From positions 1,112,384 to 1,176,383 of the forward strand of contig NW_018385098.1 of NCBI RefSeq assembly GCF_001417965.1: a DNA stretch of 64,000 bases, read 5' to 3'. Within the stretch, counting starts at the first letter, position 1. Each line of letters opens with the position of its first letter. Position numbers and translations under genes: made by a program. The stretch comes from Exaiptasia diaphana. Lineage: Eukaryota; Cnidaria; Anthozoa; Actiniaria; Aiptasiidae. Shown here piece by piece: positions 1-11,600 of the stretch. The notes beneath the pieces were generated by a model. The model saw nothing but the letters and a program-made list of their open reading frames with translations, had not been told where the DNA came from and did no database searches.

Positions 1-827
1 AGATGAAACAAGAGCTAAGAAAAATGATTTGCAATGGTTCCTCCTAAGATACATTGGACTTGAAACGTCGCTTCAACGACCTTCTGAAGTCTTCGTGACT
101 GTCGGTCATTGCTTCGCATGCAATGGAGAACCCGCGTAGAACACAGAACAATTATTTCTATCAGGGAGGGGAGTCTCGTGGTATTAAAGAAAAAGTTATT
201 TGTTTTTCATTTTTAAGATAAAATTCTCTTTCTATAACGATAAATATTTGATTGACATTTAAAAGCTATTTTATAAAGATTTTCAATTTCTCTTTGCGAT
301 TTATCTTCGATTTTTCGGATAGAATAAAATGACAGGCAGTCTACTCCACTGGGTCGAGTTTTGCTGTGCATATTCCTCCCGTCGGAGGGTTATGTTTACA
401 ACATAAGCTTGTCAGCTTTGCGCTGATTGGCTACTCGCATTTTTTCAAATCACTCAGTATGCATTAGCATAAATTACCGAAATTGTGTATGCTTTCGTGA
501 AAGTTCTATTTACGTAAGCTTAGCGTTAAACTAGTGAGGCGAGCATTGTGTAGATGGATATAGATCATGTTTCCACGCAACATGGCAATATAAAGCCTGT
601 GATTGGCTGAATCCAAATCGATGACGTAAGTACATACATCAAATCAAAGGAATAACCATTACATAAGAATAAATTACCGAAGGTTTTGAAGGTATATAGT
701 AACACTGCGACTCGGGGCAATCCGGGAATTTCTGTCCATTGTCTGTGAATAAATAACCGCCCACTTTCTTTAGATTTAAGACCATGTTCAAGTGTTCGCA
801 GATCCGCACTAGTTACATTATGTAAGG
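1..827 (+). promoter_or_regulatory. 5' flank of the RHIM/pseudocaspase gene
   Basis: No open reading frame with recognisable similarity was found here. The stretch holds CCAAT-type motifs (CTGATTGGCT near 424, GTGATTGGCT near 600), a palindromic CTTTCGTGAAAG at about 491-502 and a TATA-like GGTATATAGTA near 690. The 13-mer ATAAATTACCGAA occurs twice exactly 200 bp apart, at 469 and 669. An in-frame stop at 810-812 closes the frame upstream of the ATG at 828. The promoter role is inferred only from position. Confidence 0.35.
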
Positions 828-1984
828 ATGGGAAGCCTTAACATTTATGGTGGACAAACAATAATCGTAGGAGATGGCAATACTATTCAATTTCTTGATA
901 GATATTCCTCCTTACAAGGTAAATGAATATAACAGGAGCAACAATACCGTCTTCCTTCTTGTTTCTACTACAGTTTTGCACGCGCTCATACCCTATCCAG
1001 CCGCGACATGATACTATAAGTAAATCTAACGCTAATGAAGATGTGAAATTTGTTGTTTATTTCTTATTACAATTGAGGTGCGATATTTATAGCAGAGCCC
1101 TGTTTCAGGGTGTCTGGATGCGGGGTAAATAAAAATACAGAATATAAAGAAAAATTGCGTATTTCCACTAAATTTTGATTTTTTTTTCAGTCGAGGCTCA
1201 CAACACGAATGATCATGTTGGCATCTCTGTTGAAGAGAGCCAAGAATCAGATCTTATTGGAAATATCACCAATGGTTATGTGCTTATCATCAACAATTAC
1301 TCCTCTCTCTACCCTTCTGACTTTACCAGCGAAAACTTCGAGGTACTTCAAGACTTTGGCCTCGATCCAGTGATTCTACGCAAAGATCTGAACACAGCAG
1401 AAATGTTTGAAGTCCTCAAAGAAACATCGGAGAAAGATTTCACCGAGTTTGACTGCTTTATTTGTGCAATCGCCGCAAGTTACAGTACATCAGACGAAAT
1501 GATTATGGGACATGAAGACGAGGAAGCCATCCATATTGATATTTTGCTTGATTTTTTCCTGACGGTCCCCTCTCTAAAGAACAAACCCAAAGTGTTTTTG
1601 ATTCAAACAATTCAAGTCCCTCGACCTAACGACAGCATCTGCACACCTTCTGCAACTAACGCGGGCGCAAAAGGAACAAGTGTTGAAATTCAAACAGCCA
1701 AGAAGCCGCAAAGAAACCTTCTTTCACCTGCAGATTCAAACCTTTTGGTTTGTCAAGCCACTCTTCCTTTGTGCGAGCCAGTGGCGACAGAAAACTCTTT
1801 CTGTGGGTTGTTAAAGTTTGTCGTGGATGTGTTTCAAAGCCATGCTGACAAAGAACACATCATGGATATGATAACTAGAGTCAACAGTCAAATCACCCAA
1901 TCAGCTTCAAACATTAAAGTTCGGTGTTTACACGCCTGCAGCAAGAAGTTTTATTTTCTTCGTCCATGGCAGCACAGGAAATAA
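828..1984 (+). CDS. RHIM-like motif fused to a catalytically dead caspase domain
   Basis: Two exons, 828-918 and 1191-1984, joined in phase 1 (GTAAATG donor, T-rich CAG acceptor), give 294 aa. Exon 1 encodes about 30 residues; residues 5-22 (NIYGGQTIIVGDGNTIQF) resemble a RHIM, the amyloid motif with core I/V-Q-I/V-G-x-x-N-x-I/L/M, with Ile in place of the core Gln. Exon 2 is a caspase p20/p10 fold: GYVLIINN at 59-66, DCFICAI at 118-124, KPKVFLIQ at 162-169 and CQATLP at 218-223. The active-site SHG is replaced around 125-128 (AASY) and QACRG reads QTIQV, so both catalytic His and Cys are absent. In known families dead caspases (cFLIP) regulate active partners and RHIMs assemble amyloid signalosomes; a role in death or immune signalling is inferred. 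The start has an in-frame stop at 810-812. An AATAAA lies at 2491. The caspase fold is near certain; the RHIM reading is less so. Confidence 0.8.
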
Positions 1985-2665
1985 AGACTTGAACTTAGTT
2001 ACTCTGCTAATTATTCAAAACCTCGTAGTGTAAATGATTGACTGAGTCGGGAAAACATGCTGAACTAACGTCACGAGTACATATGGTAATTAGGTTGACC
2101 GGAACTTACGTACTTCTGGTTGACTGGGTCGGGCAAACTGAAATGAAAGCGGACTAAAAAAGAGACGAATCCAGTAAATTAGATAAAGCCAAATTGTAAT
2201 ATTAGATAGGCTTTCCACCACGTTCCTAGTGCTGAGATAAAATACTCACGGACATTTTCTATATACAACATAAAAACAAATATAGGCGCACAAATTTACC
2301 TTATTGACAATTTATGTTAAAATTTTATAGAAATAGTACATGGCATAAGCATATTATATGTTTTTACCTAATATATCGCTCTAAGTTTGTATATCTTTTT
2401 TATATGACTTTTAATTGTCTTAATTATTATCATTATTATTTACTATATCTTGTAAAGCTTTAGAAATAATTATAACAAATATTTCATGCGAATAAAACCA
2501 TTTGAAACTTATACCTTTTTAAAAGTAATAAAAGCGTTATTTCTAATAAAATTTTGCCCTTTTTGCCTTCTTTCTTTATTTGGTATACCTGTGTAATTAC
2601 CCTCGTTTTCATGTTCACGGTATTACTGGGCTCGAATACGTCTGATGAACAGCGCGTTATCCAAG
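1985..2665. other. 3'UTR and intergenic spacer before SF3B2
   Basis: AT-rich sequence with AATAAA at 2491-2496 and a second AATAAA-like site near 2525, probably the pseudocaspase poly(A) signals. The last 70 bp lead into the SF3B2 start. No further gene is seen. Confidence 0.5.
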
Positions 2666-5600
2666 ATGGCGGACATGGCTGAGTATTCAGTCGAGGAACT
2701 TCGAAAATTCAAAGTCCCTCAACTGAAGCAAAAGCTTCAAGAGATTGGATTAACAACCTCAGGTAAGTTTATCGACTAATGATGTCGCAGATCACCTGGG
2801 AAAGATGTAGTAAAGCGCATAAAACTCTGAGATTTTAGTTCTTGATTGTCGAAGAAAGCATGTCACATGGTCTCACATATGGTCGTGAATATGTTAAAGT
2901 TTTGCAAAACCTTTGTAAAATATCTTAATTGATAATAAAAGCATGTATAAAAATGCATGTATAAAAATTCAATACATGAGCTGTTGTATGTAATCGTACA
3001 TGTATGTAAAACTATGCAGTTTCTATTAAACTTTGAATGTGTTTTGAAGGTCTCAAGGCAGACTTGATAGAAAGATTGCACAAATATTATGTTGAGGTAA
3101 ATATATTTGTTTCTTTTAATGAGTAAAGAATTTTTGTTATGCCAGGTTGGACTTTTCTCTTTATTCATCATGTCAAGTCCTGAACGTTTGAAAACTTTTA
3201 ATCTTTATAGTTTTAAAAGTGAACTTTTATCATCCTCAAAAGCTTGTTCTCTTCTAAGTACTCTGGCCTTTCTTTCAGTTTCTCTGTCAATTGTTTTCTT
3301 TCAAAACATTCAGAGTAAGATTAAAAACAATTTATGTAGAGTGTATTACTAGTATAGTGATTTTTTCACGCTATAAATTTTTTGGTGTCCATAATTAAAG
3401 GACTCATTTTTTACTCAAGTTTAGTGGGAACTAGCGGTAAACTAGTGTGTGAGCTGAGTAGGTGTTTCTAAAGAAACAGTTGCAGAAAAAAATTTAAACA
3501 CTGTAAAAAAATAGGTGAAACAACTTGACATTTTGGATGTACTCTGACGAAGGATTACTAGTAACATCCTAAACTGTCAGTAAGTTGTTTCACCTATTTT
3601 TTTGCAGTACTAAATTAATCTTTTTACACAACTGTTTATTACCATTACTGTATCTTACTCTTAGTCTATAAGAATTATTTTCCAAAATGGATGTCATATT
3701 GAATGTATGCAAAGAGAATACCCACTCTTGTGACTGGCGTTTAGCACACTGTGTCAGGAATGGCAGCTCATCAGCAGCAAAATAAAGTGTTCTATCATTT
3801 TTGAAATTATTTTCTCACTGTTTTCAGCAAGCTCAGCTAAGACAGCAATTTATACTTCAGCAACAACAACAGCAGTTACTTCTTCAAGGTACATCAGTCT
3901 ATGATTGCCCTGAGGTTACACATTACTGAGTTTCATTTTTATCATATTTACCAGAAAGCAAAGCTGCCCAAGAACAGCAACTTCGTCAGCAACAATATGC
4001 AGTTGTTGGACAACCTGTCATAGAAGAAGCCAATCTTCCTAAAGTCCAAGAAGTTGAAATTGCTTCTGAACCCGTACCAGAGGAGAGTGAAGACACAACT
4101 GTCAGTGAGCAATCTTCAGTTTCTGAAGAGATTGACAGCGTCGTTGAAGGGCAAAAGTCACCCCTAGAAGATGCACAGGAATCAATACGCGAACCAACCA
4201 TTACTGAAAAACCTATTGAGAACATCAAACAAGAAGTAAAACCAACAATAGAAACTAGCATGGATGAGGTACCTTGTTCATTAGATGAAGATATACAAGA
4301 TCCTATCATTCAAGAGCCTGTCGTTCAAGAGTACACAAAGCAAACAAGTCATGAAGAAGTTGTTTCAAAGACTCTTGACAGTGAGCCACTTACAAGTGAA
4401 GTTATTTCAGAAATAAAGAAAGAAGAGGTTCACAAAGATTTAATACAAGATAGAGAGAAAGAAACTATCCCAGAAGCAATTGAACAACAGCAAGAACCTC
4501 ATAAAGAACAAGAAGTAATTTCACAAGAAGCTGACAAGGGTGTTCCTAATGAAGGTCAAGACGAGGCAGCTCAACCCTTCATTGAGCAACATATTGAGCA
4601 AGTAATACCTGAAGAAAAACTAGAAATGTTAGCAAAGGAACCCGTAGCAAGTCTAGATGTTGTTGCTCCAGAGAGGATGCACCAGCCCGTTGAAAGTCAA
4701 GAAGAATTTGATCAGGTTGAAGAATTTGAAGGGAAAGAAAATATTCCAGATACTTCACAGGTAAACATTCTGAAAATGTTGTCATAATATATATACACTG
4801 TTCCCTGTGTCATTATGAGAAGGAGTTGTGCCTTTGCATTGAACAAGATAAACTAATTTTAGTTTCTTGTTCAATGTTGAAAGGTAGCTCTTCCTCTGTA
4901 TTTAAGTGGGATGACTGTTGGACATACACTATCATCTATCATTGTATGTTTAACATTTAACTTTGAATTTGATGAATGAATTAAGCAATTCACAAGATAA
5001 ATTTTAGTAACTGAAGCAAAAGAACACAACAAGCTAAACAATTACTATTCAATTCTTTTAGAAGAAATTATTATTCATTTTAACTTAGTACAACTGATTA
5101 TGCTATAAATGTTGTTCAAACAGAAGAAATGAATTCAGTTAATTTTCTATTTTTCAGCAAAAAACTAAAAAGAAGAAAAAGAAGAAGAAGAAGCGAAAAG
5201 GAAAACAAAAAGAGGTGGGAACATTCAATGGCAAATAAATAGAACTTTATTCAGAATTGTTAAAGAAAAACAAAAGCAAAAACAAAAACAAAATACTTCT
5301 CTGACCTTTCAGTTTCAGTTTTTGTGTTTTCATGAACCCACCAGCAATAATTACTGTAATAATAGTTATTACATGGGCTTCCTGTGGAAGACCATGTCTA
5401 AAATTACCGACGACTTTCCTTCAACATGCTTCAAAGTGGTATATCCGGGACCTTTTCTATTGTGTTATTGTCNTTCATGTTNCNAAGCAACGATTCTAAG
5501 CTTGCCTCGTGCTTCATTTCGGAAAGTTTAGGATCGTTTAGAGATAGAAATCACGGATCTAGCTACTANAAATACGCTCAAATCTCTTACAAATCCACGT

Positions 5601-8600
5601 GTCATTCGCGGTACAGAAACACTAAATGATGTCGAGCGTTTTTCGAAAGGGCATTTGTAGGGATACCGTAGCCTGTGTACATCCGTTTCTCACCCCTCAA
5701 AAAATCGGGGAGAGATTTTTTGAGGGGTGAGAAACGGATGTACACAGGCTAGGATACCGTGAATTTATCGTGAATTTAAGCGAATTATATACGGCTCTGC
5801 AATCACAAAAGACTATCTAAGGAATCCCAACAGGGTTATACTGAGGAAAATGAAATGATTGGAAGTATTTCAAGCGAAGAACATGAAAGACTATCGACCT
5901 GTGTTTACGCGGAATGGCTCGTCAAACATGCTTACTTCTTTCACAATATTATGCTTAATGCTATAAAGTACATTGCTTGTTTTATTATTTTTCATTAAAA
6001 GAAATATTTTTGCTTTAGTCTGAGTAATATTAACGTTATTAGGGCTCAATATAATACAATTCTTCGATTACCANAATAACTATTGTCATTGACTTCTTCG
6101 TTTGCTGATTGTGATACCACAGGAAGCCCATGTAAACGATCGCTGATCGTCTAGTTATTATATATAATAATTATTACTTAGTTGTCTTAGAAGTTTGTTT
6201 CTCACAGAAAACAAAACAAAAAACCTGATTATTAGCTCTTATCGGTTTTTACACCATATGACTGATTCTTCAATTAATATTATTTAATAGCAAGAAAAGG
6301 ATATGGACTTGGAAGATGAAGAAGACAAAGTAGACATTGAGTATGTTACTGAAGACATGGAGCTTACAAATCCTTACTTCAGGACATTCTCTCAGATATT
6401 TGAGAAATTCAAGGTATTTCATGACAAGTACAGTAAATGGAGATTATTTTATTCTGAATTGATGAGCTAGAGTGGTCAATGGGTGTTATTCTGGACACTT
6501 GAACTGTTGGGTCATCTTAACTTAAATCTTCACTGTCAAAACAAGTGACCAAATATGTTGGTCTGCCTGTTTCAGTGGTTTTGACTTATTGGTTTAAACC
6601 TTGAAGTGTATTGAATTGTGAATACAATTTGAGGCATGAACTAACAACACTAACAACTAAAACCTTTCTCGTCATATCTTGTCATTTCTTGTTAGATTTC
6701 AGCCCCAGAAGAAACAGCAGACCAAAAGAAAGCTGATGAAAAGAAAGATGACCAGGTATAAGTGCTTTATTAATTATAATGATAAGACTGACTACTTGTT
6801 TTATTGTATAATTAGTTTTACAATCAATGTCATTGCTCTTCAATTTTCACCGATTTTTATTTTGTCTCTTTCCAGGCGGATCCTAAGAAGGTGGATCAGA
6901 GAGATCCTCTTGTGCTAGAAGACGATGAAGAAATTGAGGTATAACAGATATTATTTTGTATTATTAAAATTACAAAATGCATCCAAGCTGGTAATTCCAT
7001 TGTTTTCTTTCTTGCCGTACATTTTGACTTATTACATTGTTAATCTTGACCATACTACAAGTCCATATTGTAAACCTCTTTACAATATTTCTTTTCTCGT
7101 GACATCCGGTACATTTTATTATTTATTTCCATAAAGAAACCTCCAGACTCGGGTGAGCCCAAACTTTCTAAGAAAAAACTGAAGAAGATGAAGAGACTTT
7201 CAGTAGCACAGCTAAAATTAGTAAGTGACATTCAAGCTTTTATTATTTATTTGTTTACCTTGTTGTGTTCTTTTGCTTCAATTACTAGAATTCATCTTAT
7301 GAATTGCTTAATTCATTCATAAAATTCAATGTTTATCAACCCATTGAACTATGCAGTATCTCCTTTTGCCCGGGACCACTGTTAACCAGTATTCAATGCC
7401 GTTAAGTGCTTTTGTTACATTGAAAATGAGGTGACTTCAAATATCGATATGCAATCTGGATTCATCCATCAGTTTTAAGATCAAATCTTACAATATCTCC
7501 ATTCATAGAGTATAAAAGGATAATAGAGAGTACATTTTTGCCTAGATTACAACAAATTTTTATTTTCAAACATAAGCAAAAGCTTGTGAAGGATCCTGGC
7601 TGACCATCCATCCATCCTTTTATTCACTTTCATTTTATTATTTTTTTACAGTTGGTTGATAGGCCAGATCTTGTGGAAATGCATGATGTAAATGCACCTG
7701 ATCCAAAGTTCCTTATCTTCCTTAAGGTACTATACAATAATAATTATTATTACACATTTATTATAATAATTATTATAAATATGTTTGCACTCCTCGTAAT
7801 ATCTCATATTTCCTCTCATTCCTAATTGTCATTGTTGATATTATTCAGTGGCAGTCCCAATGAGAGGGAAGAGCATATCTTGCTGTAGTTGACATTACTC
7901 ATTCCTGCACTGTCTATACAAAACCTTGACTTTGCAGATTACAGTGTCAATACATTATCTAATTATTCATAAATATATTGATAGCACACTACACTGTATT
8001 ACTCTATATTTCATGTTTTTCATATTGTCTTTATGTTGTACAAATTATTGCAATTTTAATTGACTATTACCAATAGCGCTTTCTTTCATGAGTCAATAGA
8101 CATCACTCTAGTGTAATGGTGTATTAATTATTATCTTTTAATGAAGTACAAAGTTTTAGTGTCAAAAAGTGCTTTTTACTGAAGTATTTGTGTATTTTTT
8201 CAGTCTGTTAGGAATTCAGTTCCAGTACCAAGGCACTGGTGTTTTAAAAGAAAATATCTACAGGTAAGAGTTATATCATAAAGAATTTTATGCAGAGTTC
8301 ATGTATNTGATAAGTGTTCAAATCAAAATGTCCAATTTACAAGGTGCAAACCTTCAAAAAAAAAATTATTTTAAAACTGGGTTCTAAGTGTAGAATTTTC
8401 AAGTGGAGATAGCTCTTTTAAGTGCTGATTAGTCACCCATTTTTTGTCTACTGTTCTTATCCACTTAAAGTCCCTCTTTCTAAGTTGTTAATCTTAGGAA
8501 GTGGTGTAGAAAAGTGGGATAAAAATCAGGCTTTTCTACCTGTGAGAAGATAGTAAGTTCTTCTTACAGCTTACATCGCCTGAACATATAAAATACTAAA

Positions 8601-11600
8601 TTAAATATTTCTTACTGGTGAATATATAGTTTTATGTTATTATAGCGCATTCAGTAAAAGTGTGAAACATTAGTAATGCTATTTTGTATTTTATGCTAAT
8701 TTGTTTGTTTTATTTTGTTAAATAGCACTATTTTTTCACAATTTCAAGTAATTAGTGTTTCACCCTTTTACTGGAAGCACTCTACTTTGCAGTTCTTTGC
8801 AACTTCGCAACACTAATGAGATCAATATTCTGTAATATCATTTCAGGGTAAACGTGGTATTGTCAAGCCTCCTTATGAGCTTCCTGAGTTTATTAAGGTT
8901 TGTACCCTTTATTGTAGAGTTTCTATCAGAGCGCAGCCAATCGAAGATTAAAGATTTTGATATTATAGTCTTGTACTGATATAGCATTTTCAAATTCTTG
9001 TAGAAAACTGGAATCATGGAGATGAGAGAAGCCATGCAAGAGAAGGTATGGAATCACAATGTATCAAACTTCATTGTTGGCTGTATTAACAATGAAATGA
9101 TATTATGGAAAATACAGTAATTAGAAATACTTTGCTTGTGGCTTAGATATGTAATCATAAGTAAAAGTATTTGAAAAAATGTTTTTTTTTAATTAATAAT
9201 AAATTGTTTTATAGCTCATGTTTTTTGTTTTTGCCTCTGCTTATAGGAAGATCAAAAGGGTCTTAAAGCAAAAATGAGAGAAAAGGTAGTTATAATATTA
9301 TGTGAAGGTAGTTTGCTACCTTCTATTATTCGGTTGATAGCCTGCAGCTAGAGATGTAGCTGAGATGTAGCAACTTCAAAGTAATATTTTCTCCATGTAC
9401 TCTTCTTCAATTCTAGATTCGGCCCAAGATGGGGAAAATCAACATTGACTACAAGAAAATGCATGATGCTTTCTTCAAGTTAGTATCTTTTGAAAACTAA
9501 AATAAATCAGAACAGTTTTTAGTGATAATATAGCAATTAAAGTTGTTTAAATAGACTCATCAAATTGTGGTCAAGATGTAAGTGTACATGTATGTTATGC
9601 AACAAAAAGGCAAAGAAGAACATGCACAAAATAGTCAGAATAATAAAGTGTGATGTGTCTTATTAATTAAGTGCATTTCAATAACATTACACGTTTTTGG
9701 TAATTTTATTATATTATAACCATTTATTAGTTGAGAGTACTAATGCACTTGAGAGACTTTTACATTAAAAATGACTTACATTAGAACAGCATTTTTGTTT
9801 TGCTTTTGGTTATTTCCTTTTTACATAAAAAACTTTACAAGACGCAACCTTTACCTTTACATGTACTTGCAACAAGTCCAAACAATATTGGTTTTGATAT
9901 TAGCTTGTTTTCTATGAAATAAAGCATTGTAATTTTTTTCAGATGGCAAACCAAACCCAAACTAACTATACATGGGGATCTCTATTATGAAGTAAGTAGC
10001 ACCCATGATTCCTTGTTTGTAGGTTTTTTGAATGACTTTGTAAATGAACTAAGTTTATTATTCAGTCAGAAGTCTGTCTGTCTGTCCATCCATCTGTATT
10101 ATTTTTGTTCATACCTGACTTACACTGCTTTTGATTCATATGTTCCAACATCTTATTCCCTTGTTTTTCTTACAGGGAAAAGAGTTTGAGACAAAACTTA
10201 AAGAAAAAAAGCCTGGTGATCTGTCAGATGATTTGAAAGCAGCACTTGGTATGCCAACTGGACAGGTAATGATGGATCATGTGACACCTTGTTACACATA
10301 CAAAGGAATATTATTTACTTTATCGTGGATGTTTTGTGGATGTTCCCCATCAATAGCAGTTCTTTTGAATGGGTTCCTTTAGTTTGCAAGCCCTTTCATT
10401 GTAGGAGCGGACACTTGTAGGGAGCTGTTTTCAATAGGACTAAGTTTGGAGGGATATGTTTCAAAGGAATCCTTATGAATGCAGTATTTAATTTAGGGAC
10501 ATATTCAAAAGGGGACTTCTTTGGCTGGACTAATTTAAAGGGGTTTTTATGATTAAGAAATATAAAACGGCGCGCATGTCTCTGTCCTCTGATATAAACA
10601 CGGTGGGAGTTCGAAAAACACGAGAGAAGCAAGCTTAGGAACACGAGCGTAGTGAGTGTTTCTCTTGCTTCTAGAGTGTTTTTCAACTCCCACCATGTTT
10701 ATATCAGAAGACAGAGACACAAGCGGCCGTTTTATATTTCTTTTATAAAATTTTTCGAGCTAAAAGAAAATTTTGCCGGTAAGCCGTGTCTCTGTCCTCT
10801 GATATAAACACGGTCGTCAGCCAATCAGAGCGTGCGTTATATATCAAAAATTTTATAAAATGCAATATAGTATCATTCACTGTTAATTTTGTTTCCACGC
10901 AGGGAAGCCACACAGTCCCACCTCCCTGGTTAATAGCCATGCAGCGTTATGGCCCTCCACCCTCGTATCCAAACCTCAAAATACCTGGTTTAAATGCACC
11001 CATACCAGAAGGGGCATCATTTGGGTACCACGCTGGTGGGTGGGGTAAGCCACCTGTTGATGAAACAGGACGTCCACTATATGGAGACGTGTTTGGTGTT
11101 CTTTCACATGATATTCATCACGAGGAGGAAGAGGATGGTGTGCTAAGGAGATACTGGGGTGAGGTGGAATCAGAGGAAGAGTCTGAGGAAGAATCAGAGG
11201 TTTGTAGTGCACTATTTTGACAATAAGGTCAATGGCAGATCCAAGTGGGGGAGGGAGGGGCACATTTTGGTCTATTGTATTTGTATATTTACAGTATGTA
11301 AGTAGGACTTTTATTTGAATATGTATTTAAGCAGGACTCTACCAATAGGGGGTGCACTGCTCCCCCTGACGCTCAGCCTTAAGGTTACATTAATTATTGT
11401 AACATTTCCCTAACCTTGTTGTTCAAATTATTATTATTATATTTTTTTCAGGAGTCAGAAGAAGAGGAAGAAGATACAACGGGATTGATCACTCCTGCAG
11501 CAACGTGAGTAGAGCATGTTGTGAATTTAATAATAACTATAATAGATTTATTCTATTTCATTCATCTCACCCATGGAGGCATCTTTTTGGAGAAATCCTG

